The translations under genes and the position numbers were made by a program. This document shows, piece by piece, positions 52,984-61,164 of a stretch of DNA of 64,000 nt; positions within the stretch are counted from its first letter, which is position 1, and every line of letters begins with the position of its first letter. The stretch is from Citrobacter arsenatis (GTDB taxonomy: Bacteria > Pseudomonadota > Gammaproteobacteria > Enterobacterales > Enterobacteriaceae). Where the stretch lies: contig NZ_CP037864.1 of NCBI RefSeq assembly GCF_004353845.1, forward strand, positions 2,542,001 through 2,606,000. Reading direction: 5' to 3'. Under the pieces are notes generated by a model that was given only the letters and a program-made list of their open reading frames with translations, had not been told where the DNA came from and did not search any database.

Positions 52984-53893
52984 GGAGGGCCTCCTGCTGT
53001 GGACGTTGACGACTGCGTTTTTCTGCACGACTCACCCGGGCAGTATTGATGGCTGAACGTCGTTCGCTGCGCGCCAGCGCGCGTTCGACAAGGTGCTGAA
53101 TTAACGACAGGACGCTGGTGATCACCAGATACCACACCGCGCCCACCATCAGCAGCGGGATCACTTCCTGCGTGCGGTTGTAGATCATCTGGATGGTATA
53201 GAACAGCTCCGGCATTGCCAGCACGTATACCATCGCCGTCCCTTTTGCCAGACTGATGATTTCATTGAAGCCCGCAGGCAAAATGGTGCGCAGCGCCTGC
53301 GGCAGAATAATCCGCAGCGTACGACGCCATGCCGGTAAGCCCAGCGCTGCCGCCGCCTCGTACTGACCGTGATCAACCCCTAAAAATCCACCACGAATAA
53401 TTTCAGCGGTATAGGCGCTTTGCACCAGCGTCAGGCCAACCACCGCGGTGGAAAATTGGCCGAGCACATTGATGGTCTCAAAACTCCCCCACTGAATGGG
53501 CGTAAACGGAATACCAATCGCCAGCGTGTCGTACAGATAGGAGAAGTTGTACAAAACGATTAGCACCACAATCAGCGGTAACGAACGAAACAGCCAGATG
53601 TAACTCCATGCCAGACCGTTCAACAGCCAGGAAGATGAAAGCCGCGCCAACGCCAGCAGACCACCAATGATAATACTCAACAGCGTCCCGATGAGCGTCA
53701 GTAACAGCGTTTGCCCGAGGCCGGATAAGATAACCGGATCAAAGAACCAGCGGGCAAACACGCCCCATTCCCAGCGCGGATTAAACGCCACGGACTGGAT
53801 AATCACCGCCAGAACAAACAAAGCAATGACCGCACCAACGGTGCGCATGGGGTAACGCGCCGGTACGACTTTAATGCTATCCGTCGTTTTCAT
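52967..53893 (-). CDS. Polar amino acid ABC transporter permease (HisM/TcyL-like)
   Basis: A 308-residue permease of the HisM/GlnP type with five to six spans. The family signature GLGQTLLLTLIGTLLSIIIGGLLALAR is present and the EAA loop reads YEAAAALGLPAWRRTLRIILPQA. An N-terminal extension of about 55 residues with one hydrophobic stretch precedes the core. Only one permease gene is present, so it would be a homodimer. GAGGAGAG precedes the ATG. Confidence 0.92.
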   Translation of the reverse strand: MKTTDSIKVVPARYPMRTVGAVIALFVLAVIIQSVAFNPRWEWGVFARWFFDPVILSGLGQTLLLTLIGTLLSIIIGGLLALARLSSSWLLNGLAWSYIWLFRSLPLIVVLIVLYNFSYLYDTLAIGIPFTPIQWGSFETINVLGQFSTAVVGLTLVQSAYTAEIIRGGFLGVDHGQYEAAAALGLPAWRRTLRIILPQALRTILPAGFNEIISLAKGTAMVYVLAMPELFYTIQMIYNRTQEVIPLLMVGAVWYLVITSVLSLIQHLVERALARSERRSAINTARVSRAEKRSRQRPQQEALHVPLA

Positions 53894-53904
53894 CTTCTCT
53901 CTCC

Positions 53905-54414
53905 TCAGGCGGTTCTTGCCTGACCGGCGATAGTTAACAGTTTGGTAAAGCGTAGTCGCCCATCAAACGGTGGTCGGCTGTACTCTTCGGGATCGCGCAT
54001 CGTATCAAATTGCGGATCGTAGCCCTGGCTTAAGTAAAGTCGGACGGCCTCCGGCTGGCGAAATCCCGTGGTCAGATAAATCCGGCTGTAGCCTGCGAGC
54101 AGCGCCCGACGCTCCAGCTCCCGCACCACGCGCGCCGCCAGCCCCTGCTGACGCAGACTGCTTTTCGTCCAGATGCGCTTAATCTCAGCGGTGTTTTCGT
54201 CGTAAGGTTTATAAGCCCCGGTGGCGATAATCTCACCGCGGCGCTCCAGCACCACGAAAAGCCCCTGCGGTGCCAGATACCATTCGGTCAGTTCCACTTC
54301 AGCGTCGCGAGAAAAGTAATCGCCATAGCGGGCGGCATATTCACCGAACAGACCGTTCAAAATGGGCTGCAGCTCGCTGGCTTCCGGTGAGACCACGCGA
54401 AATTGATCGCTCAC
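53905..54414 (-). CDS. GNAT N-acetyltransferase (SnaA/SnaB-like)
   Basis: A 169-residue GNAT acetyltransferase. The acetyl-CoA-binding motif A is RIWTKSSLRQQGLAARVVRELERRAL near residues 90-115 (Q/RxxGxA type). LYLSQGYDPQFD near the end is motif B. In the Bacillus cysteine-salvage operons a GNAT enzyme N-acetylates the S-substituted cysteine before oxidation; the same step is proposed here. The start is GTG at 54412-54414 with AAGGAGG, 10 bases after the binding-protein stop. Confidence 0.85.
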   Translation of the reverse strand: MSDQFRVVSPEASELQPILNGLFGEYAARYGDYFSRDAEVELTEWYLAPQGLFVVLERRGEIIATGAYKPYDENTAEIKRIWTKSSLRQQGLAARVVRELERRALLAGYSRIYLTTGFRQPEAVRLYLSQGYDPQFDTMRDPEEYSRPPFDGRLRFTKLLTIAGQARTA

Positions 54415-54424
54415 GATGACCTCC

Positions 54425-55357
54425 TTAGTCGCCTAAACCGGCCGGGTTAATTTCAGATTGTGGAATGCGTTCCACCCCTTCTCCCCAGCGATTCAGTACC
54501 TTGTCATAGTCGCCGTTGCCAATCACGCCGTTGAGGGCGGTTTGTACTGGCAGAACCAGACCGCTGTCTTTTTTCAGCGTCACAGCGATGTGTGCCGCTT
54601 TTGGCCAACCGCCATCAACGCTACCCACTAATTGCGTTTTACCGTTGAGCGCGGCTTTCCACGCGCCGATTACATTAGGACCGAAGTAGGCATCGGCGCG
54701 GCCTGACTGTAGGGCCAGGGTTTGCGCGGCATCATCTTTGGTATACACCGGCGTAAACGGCTGTAACCCTTTCTTCACGTTCTCATCGTTCCAGGCAAGC
54801 AGGATGGCTTCCTGGTTTGTCCCCGAACCGACAATGATGCGCAGACCGGCGATATCTTCTGCCTGCTCGATTTTCTTCAGCTTGCTGCCCGTTTTGACAT
54901 AAAAGCCAAGAGAATCCTTCCGATACGTCGCGAAATCGAATTTTTCTTTGCGTGCTTTGGTGACGGTAATATTACTGATCGCGGCATCGTATTTGCCGGA
55001 AGTGACGCCCAGCGGCCAGTCTTCCCATGACGTGGGCACAACGTTGAGTTCCAGCCCCAGACTGTCAGCCACCAGACGCGCAATGTCCGCCTCGCTGCCG
55101 ATCAGCGTTTTATTGTCATCGGCAAAGACGGTCAGCGGCGGCTGGCTTAGCCCGGCAATCGCCACGGTGAATTTTCCCGGTACGGCCAGGTGCAGGTTTG
55201 CGGGCAACTGCGCAATCGCCTGCGGATTTTTTGCCGTATTAATCGGCGTTTTATTGGCTTCCAGGCTTACGCCCGTGCCGTTGATCGTTACCTCATTTGC
55301 CCAGACGGACGCGCTGAAAGCCAGTGACAGCGCGAGGAATACTGATTTTTTCTGCAT
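54425..55357 (-). CDS. Polar amino acid ABC transporter periplasmic binding protein
   Basis: A 310-residue family 3 solute-binding protein. Signal peptide residues 1-20 (VFLALSLAFSASVWA). The mature domain includes PPLTVFADDNKTLIGSEADIARLVADSLGLELN and GLRIIVGSGTNQEAILLAW, the lobes that bind an amino acid zwitterion. It should deliver an S-substituted cysteine or its N-acetyl form to the adjacent permease. The segment of about 35 residues before the domain is longer than usual. Confidence 0.9.
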   Translation of the reverse strand: MQKKSVFLALSLAFSASVWANEVTINGTGVSLEANKTPINTAKNPQAIAQLPANLHLAVPGKFTVAIAGLSQPPLTVFADDNKTLIGSEADIARLVADSLGLELNVVPTSWEDWPLGVTSGKYDAAISNITVTKARKEKFDFATYRKDSLGFYVKTGSKLKKIEQAEDIAGLRIIVGSGTNQEAILLAWNDENVKKGLQPFTPVYTKDDAAQTLALQSGRADAYFGPNVIGAWKAALNGKTQLVGSVDGGWPKAAHIAVTLKKDSGLVLPVQTALNGVIGNGDYDKVLNRWGEGVERIPQSEINPAGLGD

Positions 55358-55369
55358 AGCGTTTTTCTC

Positions 55370-56683
55370 TTATTGTGTGAATTGATTTGCAGGTGTCGCT
55401 AATCCCAGGCTTGCGCGCAGGGTCATACCGGGATATTCATGGCGGAACAGGCCGCGCGCCTGAAGCACGGGGACAACCTGTTCGACAAACCGCGGGAAGG
55501 TATCCGGCGTTCCGCCCTGGATGATAAAACCGTCAGCGGCTTCTTCGTCGAACCACTGCTGCAGACCGTCTGCTACCTGTTGCGGCGTACCGCTAAAGCG
55601 TGGACGTGGACTGGCCGCTTCCAGAGCAACCTGGCGGAGAGTTAAGCCACGCTCATGCGCAGTGCGTTTGATCTCATCAGTCGTACTGCGAAAGCTGTTT
55701 TGCCCGAGAGAGCCCAGATCCGGGAACGGTGCGTCCAGCGGATATTGGGCAAAATCATGATGTTCAAAGTAGCGACCAAGGTAGTTCAGCGCGTCGGTAA
55801 TAGACACCAGCGCAGCGGTAGTCTGATATTGCTGTTCAACGTCCTCTGCGCTGTCGCCAACAATAACGCTGACGCCCTGGAATATATGCAGTTGTTCGGG
55901 ATGTCGACCGGCGCTTTCCAGCTGGCTTTTTACATCCTGATAGAATGCTTTGGCCTCTGCCAGCGACTCCTGATGGGTGAAAATAGCATCAGCATGCTGC
56001 GCCGCTAATTTCTTGCCATCTGCTGAAGCGCCCGCCTGAAATATAATCGGACGGCCTTGTGGCGTACGCCCAATATTTAATGGCCCGGCGACCTGAAAAT
56101 AATCCCCATGATGGTTAAGCGTGTGCAGCTTTTGCGGATTAAAAAATTCTCCGCTTGCCTTATTTCGGGTAAAGGCATCGTCTTCCCAGGAATCCCACAG
56201 TCCTTTTACGACCCGTAAATATTCATCGGCAATCCGATAACGCTGGGCATGCTCTGGATGCTGGGCGCGGGAATAGTTTTTTGCCGATCCCTCCAGAGGC
56301 GACGTAACCACGTTCCACCCGGCACGGCCCTGGCTGAGATGATCAAGGCTGGCGAACTGCCGTGCGGTAGTAAACGGCTCGCTATATGATGTGGACACCG
56401 TGCCAACCAGTCCCAGATTCTGGGTGATACTGGCCAGGGCAGATAATACCGTTAACGGCTCAAAACGATTTAAAAAGTGCGGGATTGATTTCTCATTAAT
56501 ATACAGACCATCGGCGACAAAAATAAAATCCAGCTTCCCTTTTTCCGCAATAAGCGCCGTCTCTTTGACAAATTCAAAATTAATACTGGCATCGGCCTGA
56601 GCCGCCGGATGACGCCATGCGGACATATTTCCCGATGCGCCATGCAGAATAGTACCGAGCCGTAGTTGCCGATTTTCAGCCAT
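55370..56683 (-). CDS. Flavin-dependent monooxygenase, NtaA/SnaA/DszA family (CmoJ/YtnJ/YxeK-like)
   Basis: A 437-residue luciferase-like TIM-barrel monooxygenase using reduced FMN. Family marks are LGTILHGASGNMSAWRHP at the N terminus, FIFVADGLYI, the GWNVVTSPLEGSAKNYSR signature near residue 140 and GRPIIFQAGASADGKKLAA. Relatives in the Bacillus ytm and yxe operons oxidise N-acetyl-S-substituted cysteines so that the C-S bond breaks. The operon context supports the same role. AAGGGA precedes the ATG. Confidence 0.9.
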   Translation of the reverse strand: MAENRQLRLGTILHGASGNMSAWRHPAAQADASINFEFVKETALIAEKGKLDFIFVADGLYINEKSIPHFLNRFEPLTVLSALASITQNLGLVGTVSTSYSEPFTTARQFASLDHLSQGRAGWNVVTSPLEGSAKNYSRAQHPEHAQRYRIADEYLRVVKGLWDSWEDDAFTRNKASGEFFNPQKLHTLNHHGDYFQVAGPLNIGRTPQGRPIIFQAGASADGKKLAAQHADAIFTHQESLAEAKAFYQDVKSQLESAGRHPEQLHIFQGVSVIVGDSAEDVEQQYQTTAALVSITDALNYLGRYFEHHDFAQYPLDAPFPDLGSLGQNSFRSTTDEIKRTAHERGLTLRQVALEAASPRPRFSGTPQQVADGLQQWFDEEAADGFIIQGGTPDTFPRFVEQVVPVLQARGLFRHEYPGMTLRASLGLATPANQFTQ

Positions 56684-56708
56684 AATAATCCCTTCCCAAC
56701 AGGTAAAA

Positions 56709-57830
56709 TTAAAGGTGTGCGAATGCCGTTTTTGCTAACTGTGCAAAATAATGCGCGGCTGGTTCAATTAAACGCTCGTCCGGATTGAATCCCGGGTGAT
56801 GTAAGCCGTATTCACTGGCGCTGCCAATACTGACGAATGCGCCAGGCGTATTTTGCAGGTAGACGGCAAAATCCTCCCCGCCCATATGCAGGTCGGCATG
56901 GTGGGTGGTGTAGCCTGACTGTTTCGCCACCGCGGTGGCGATATCGGCCCAACGATCATCATTTACCAACGCGGTCGGTCCCGCATGCCAGATTACGTCA
57001 ATTTGTGCGCCAAAAGCGTGGGCAAATCCGGCTGCGATGTCATTAACCCGGTCCTTAACCTGCTGCTGTACCTGGGTGCGGTGCGTTCTGAGCGTCCCTT
57101 CCAGCTCAACGGACTCTGGTAGTACGTTCCATGTGTTTCCTCCCTGAATACGGGTCACGCTGAGCACGACTGAATCCAGCGTGTTAACGTCGCGACTGGC
57201 AACGCTTTGCAACACCGTTACCAACTGGCTGGCGAGCAGGATGGCATCTTTGCCCTCATGTGGACGTGCTGCGTGCGCGCCCTTGCCATTTATGCGCAGC
57301 ACAAAGCGATCAACATTGGCATAGAACGCACCGCCGCGTGTGGCAAATTCGCCGACCGGCAAACCCGGCTCATTGTGCATGGCAAAAATAGCCGCTACGT
57401 TTTGCAACGCGCCGGCGCGGATCAGCGTTTTTGCGCCGCCGAAACTCTCTTCAGCTGGCTGAAACAAAATACGTACTCGCCCCGGTAAAGTTGTTTCCTG
57501 CTGTTTAAGCAGCAGCGCGGCGCCAAGCATAACGCTGGTGTGAACATCGTGCCCGCAGGCATGCATCACGCCCGGCGTGAGGGAGCGAAACGGAACGTCG
57601 GCGCTTTCTTCTATCGGTAGCGCGTCGATATCCGCCCGCAGCGCAATAACATCGTCTCCTTGACCGATTTCCGCGACCAGACCGGTTTGCAGCTCGAACG
57701 GCAAAATATTGACGTCCGCTGCGTGCAACCAGGCGTGGATGCGCGCCGTGGTTGCGTCCTCCTGCAGAGAAAGTTCCGGGTACTGGTGTAATTCACGACG
57801 CCAGTTGATAAGCGTTGAGCCGAGAGTCAT
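56709..57830 (-). CDS. M20-family amidohydrolase (SndA-like N-acetylcysteine deacetylase)
   Basis: A 373-residue M20D peptidase-like deacetylase. Metal ligands are visible in HACGHDVHTSV near residue 100 (the Cys and His), the Glu pair in QPAEESFGGAKTLI, and the histidine in FAMHNEPGLPVG; the C-terminal ligand is in HHPGFNPDE. GEDFAVYLQ is a further family motif. It would remove the acetyl group from N-acetylcysteine or its derivatives to release cysteine. Its ATG overlaps the stop of the upstream LLM gene by one base (TGATG style), with GGAGGT inside that gene. Confidence 0.92.
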   Translation of the reverse strand: MTLGSTLINWRRELHQYPELSLQEDATTARIHAWLHAADVNILPFELQTGLVAEIGQGDDVIALRADIDALPIEESADVPFRSLTPGVMHACGHDVHTSVMLGAALLLKQQETTLPGRVRILFQPAEESFGGAKTLIRAGALQNVAAIFAMHNEPGLPVGEFATRGGAFYANVDRFVLRINGKGAHAARPHEGKDAILLASQLVTVLQSVASRDVNTLDSVVLSVTRIQGGNTWNVLPESVELEGTLRTHRTQVQQQVKDRVNDIAAGFAHAFGAQIDVIWHAGPTALVNDDRWADIATAVAKQSGYTTHHADLHMGGEDFAVYLQNTPGAFVSIGSASEYGLHHPGFNPDERLIEPAAHYFAQLAKTAFAHL

Positions 57831-58828
57831 CAGAGCACCTCCACGGCGTCATGAGCTTGCGCCAACAAACGCAGCGACGTCAGACGCGCGTGACCTTCCG
57901 CCACAGGCGTATCGATAATGAACTCGTCAATGCCAAATTGTGTGTGTAAGGTTTTAAGCTTCGCCATCACCTCCTGAGCGGTGCCGTACAACAACGCCAG
58001 CTCACGCCGCGCGATTTTGCGTGGCGGGCTGCCAGCCTGCGCGGCAAATGCCAGCGCCTGCTCTTCGCTGCCTACCGTAACGCGTTGACCATCTTCCAGC
58101 TCCACGCCCCAGATTTGCACGTTTTCCGCCAGCTGTGCGGCGGCGTCGTGACTGTCAGCCACAATCACCTGAACGGCGACTATCGTCGGGCGAGTGCTGT
58201 GGATCTGCCAAAAGGATAAAACGTCACGCAATAACGCTTTATCACCATTGAGGTGTGCCGCGAAGATAAAATTCCAGTCGGATCGCGCTGCTGACTGTGC
58301 ACTTTGCACGCTGGCCCCCAGTACAAAACCTTCCGGCGGTTGCGGTGGGATTGGCGTTGGGAATACCGCTTCCCCGCTTTCCGTTCCACTCAGCGTCAGC
58401 CAGGCGTTAAGCTGGGAAAGCTGGTCGGCAAAACTGCCTTTTTCTTCCTGATGAAGTCCTTGCTGTAACGCCTGAGTCGACAGCGGTAAGCCGCCAGGGG
58501 CTTTCCCTACGCCGAGATCGACCCGTCCGGGTGCCAGCGATGCCAGAAGATTGAAGTTTTCCGCCACTTTGTATGGGCTGTAATGTTGCAACATCACGCC
58601 GCCGGAACCGACGCGAATGCGTTGGGTTTGTCCGAGGATCCAGGCGATCACCAACTCCGGTGATGGGCTGGCCAGCTGTGGCGTATTATGGTGTTCCGCG
58701 ATCCAGAAACGATGGTATCCCCACTCTTCTGCCAGTTGCGCCAGGCGCAATGTCCGGGCAAGCGCAATCGCGGCGGTTTCACCTTCCCCGATGGGGCTTT
58801 TATCCAGAATACTCAGGCGATATGACAT
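57830..58828 (-). CDS. LLM-class flavin-dependent oxidoreductase (CmoO/YtmO-like)
   Basis: A 332-residue luciferase-like protein of the MsnO8 type. It begins YRLSILDKSPIGEGETAA, has WIAEHHNTPQLASPSPE near residue 42 and VGSGGVMLQHYSPYKVAENF near 72, all typical of this subgroup. It is the first gene of the minus-strand operon running to 52210. In B. subtilis a homologue (YtmO) is encoded in the S-substituted cysteine operon. Reaction unproven; it may act on a second C-S substrate or on a different chain length. Confidence 0.88.
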   Translation of the reverse strand: MSYRLSILDKSPIGEGETAAIALARTLRLAQLAEEWGYHRFWIAEHHNTPQLASPSPELVIAWILGQTQRIRVGSGGVMLQHYSPYKVAENFNLLASLAPGRVDLGVGKAPGGLPLSTQALQQGLHQEEKGSFADQLSQLNAWLTLSGTESGEAVFPTPIPPQPPEGFVLGASVQSAQSAARSDWNFIFAAHLNGDKALLRDVLSFWQIHSTRPTIVAVQVIVADSHDAAAQLAENVQIWGVELEDGQRVTVGSEEQALAFAAQAGSPPRKIARRELALLYGTAQEVMAKLKTLHTQFGIDEFIIDTPVAEGHARLTSLRLLAQAHDAVEVL

Positions 58829-59343
58829 GTTACGAGCCTATGATTGTTAACATGTCTTCATTATTAATTTAACGAATAACCATGCAGAAACAATTAATTC
58901 ACATTTGTTCGGCTAAAAAGTAGATAACCAACCCTGTTGCCATCAGGGATAATACCAGCGGCTTCCTTTACTGGTCGGAACACTCAATGGAAAACAAGCA
59001 TAATTTATGACCTACAAAATATAATAGGGGCGCGACTCTCACGGAAATAACATCAAAATAATTTCATACCAGTTTTCTTTTTGCGAAAACGTTTTTTAGC
59101 GCGATTTACGTTAAGTCAGGTTAAACGACTTGCAACGTTATGCGGTTGTATTAAATGTTTCACTTTTATGACGTTTAATGGATAGTACATATAGGATTTT
59201 TTAATTTAAACACTTCCACAGCAATGATGATTAGTGGAGAATGCAGCGTTTCTTATTAAAACGGTTTAATACAGCTTTTTAATATTCCCCGACTTTATTG
59301 CGGGGATTTTTGTATGGATTATACATACCATCATGGGGCCTCT
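58829..59343. promoter_or_regulatory. Divergent region between the cysteine-salvage operon and the Aer-like receptor
   Basis: About 515 AT-rich bases. It must hold the promoter of the minus-strand operon. A CCCTG/CAGGG hairpin occurs at about 58931-58947. No regulator gene is adjacent, so control by CysB or another sulfur regulator is possible but no site could be assigned by eye. A terminator-like hairpin near the right end is listed separately. Confidence 0.4.
59287..59312 (+). terminator. Terminator-like hairpin in the leader of the Aer-like receptor gene
   Basis: CCCCG-9-CGGGG followed by ATTTTT, ending about 31 bases before the receptor start codon. It has the form of an intrinsic terminator on the plus strand. 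It could end a small upstream transcript or attenuate the receptor gene. Confidence 0.6.
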
Positions 59344-60885
59344 ATGAAAAGTAACATGCCCGTTACACAAATTGAGCACACACTTAACGATAAAGCGACG
59401 CTGCTTTCGACGACGGATAAAGAAAGTCATATTACTTACGCCAATTCCGCTTTTATCGACGCCAGCGGATTTAACGAACACCAGTTAATGGGCGAACCGC
59501 ATAATATTATTCGCCATCCTGATATGCCTCCCGCTGCGTTCGCCGATATGTGGTACACGCTACAGCAGGGAGACAGTTGGACGGGGATGGTGAAAAACCG
59601 CCGGCAGAACGGCGACCATTACTGGGTTCGCGCTAACGTTACGCCGGTCTGGCACAATGAAAAACTCACCGGCTACATCTCGGTGCGTACCGTTCCTTCG
59701 CGCGATGAAATAACTCAAAGCGAAAACTTATATCAAAAAATTAATAATCAGCAATTTAAAGGGTTTCGCCTTTTTAAAGGCATTATCATTCGCCGCGGTA
59801 TAATGTCATGGGCATCAATGTTTAAATGGCTGAGTATTAGTCAACGCGTCAATTATTCTTTAGGGGTAACCGCCCTGCTCGCTGTGCTATTTATCTTCGT
59901 TCCTGTTAATCCATTTATTCAGGCTGGAGGGTTGCTGTTTATATTTCTGATGCTTGCTATTTACCTTAAGTATCAAATTTGTCAGCCAGTTAATACGCTA
60001 CTGACGCAAATGAAGAAAGTGGTGTCCGGTCGAAAACCAGATAACTGTCATTTAAATCGGGTGGATGAGATCGGAATGCTAATGCGTCTGGTTAATCAGT
60101 CCGGACTTAATTTGAATTCTCTGGTCGATGACGTTAGCACGCAAATATCCGGTATTCGCGCCATCAGTCAGCGGGTGTCAAAAGAAGGTACAGCGCTGCA
60201 TAAGCGTTCAGAGGAAACTTCCGCCGATCTGCAACAGACGGCTGCCGCCATTGAAGAAATTGGCAGCGCGGTACAGCAAACCGCTGAGACTGCGGCACAC
60301 ACCATGACCATGGCCGATAAAACCAGCGCCAACGCAGCGAAAGGCGGCGATATCATGAAACAAACTATCGCCATGATGCAGGCGATATCACGTGACAACG
60401 GACAGATCGTCGACATCATTGGCGTAATCGACAGCATCGCCTTTCAGACCAATATTCTGGCGCTCAATGCTGCGGTTGAGGCCGCGCGAGCCGGGGAGTC
60501 CGGACGTGGTTTCGCGGTTGTCGCGGCAGAGGTCCGTAATCTGGCACAGCACTCGGCGTCAGCGGCAAAAGAGATCAAACAGCTTATCGAGAAGAACGTC
60601 GCCAACGTTAATAGCGGCGTCAAAATGGTGGAGCAAACGGAAACGCATCTCACCGGGATGATTGGTGATGTACTGCAGATGTCAATGATGATCAAAGACA
60701 TTAGTCTGGCCACGCGCGAGCAAACCCAGGCGTTGGATCTGATTAACGATTCGATTTCACGCGTTGGCACCATGACGCACAACAACGCCGAGATGGTGGA
60801 GCGCGTCACCGACGCTACCGCCGATCTGACCCAGCGTTCATCGCGCTTACAGCAGGCCGTTCAGGTCTTTGGCGTATCAGCATAA
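59344..60885 (+). CDS. Aer-like PAS-domain redox chemoreceptor
   Basis: A 513-residue receptor with an N-terminal cytoplasmic PAS domain, a membrane hairpin (about residues 170-218) and a C-terminal signalling coiled coil (AFQTNILALNAAVEAARAG). There is no periplasmic sensor. The PAS domain keeps the FAD-contact residues of Aer: IIRHPDMP (Arg-His-x-Asp), MWYTLQQGDSW and KNRRQNGDHYWVRAN. It should sense redox state or energy taxis. No C-terminal pentapeptide is present. The ATG at 59344 gives the Aer-like start MKSNMPVTQ; an earlier ATG at 59314 would place its ribosome site inside the hairpin. Confidence 0.92.
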   Translation: MKSNMPVTQIEHTLNDKATLLSTTDKESHITYANSAFIDASGFNEHQLMGEPHNIIRHPDMPPAAFADMWYTLQQGDSWTGMVKNRRQNGDHYWVRANVTPVWHNEKLTGYISVRTVPSRDEITQSENLYQKINNQQFKGFRLFKGIIIRRGIMSWASMFKWLSISQRVNYSLGVTALLAVLFIFVPVNPFIQAGGLLFIFLMLAIYLKYQICQPVNTLLTQMKKVVSGRKPDNCHLNRVDEIGMLMRLVNQSGLNLNSLVDDVSTQISGIRAISQRVSKEGTALHKRSEETSADLQQTAAAIEEIGSAVQQTAETAAHTMTMADKTSANAAKGGDIMKQTIAMMQAISRDNGQIVDIIGVIDSIAFQTNILALNAAVEAARAGESGRGFAVVAAEVRNLAQHSASAAKEIKQLIEKNVANVNSGVKMVEQTETHLTGMIGDVLQMSMMIKDISLATREQTQALDLINDSISRVGTMTHNNAEMVERVTDATADLTQRSSRLQQAVQVFGVSA

Positions 60886-60891
60886 CGTTGC

Positions 60892-60924
60892 TGCGCTTAT
60901 CGGGTAAATGTCCCGATAAGCGCA
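60892..60924. repeat. Perfect 13-base inverted repeat after the Aer-like gene
   Basis: TGCGCTTATCGGG (60892-60904) and CCCGATAAGCGCA (60912-60924) with a 7-base loop, directly past the receptor stop. Without a T-run it is not a standard terminator; it may stabilise the 3' end or act with Rho. Confidence 0.75.
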
Positions 60925-61164
60925 CGCCTCTACCGATCCACATCCCCTTTTCTTTTATTGGCTGAATCGAGGCCACACCGCGCCAGTTGTGGCTGTACAA
61001 AATTGCTGAATTCTTGTTGCCGGGGCTTTGCGCAACCGATCAATTGAATGTAGGATGCTCGGCCGGCAGTTTTCCCCGTAACACAATGAAGGGTAACGCT
61101 GTTTTCGCCGCAGCAGGTGCGGCAAAAAGGATTTTGTATTTTTGTCAGGTCAACAGGAAAAGTA

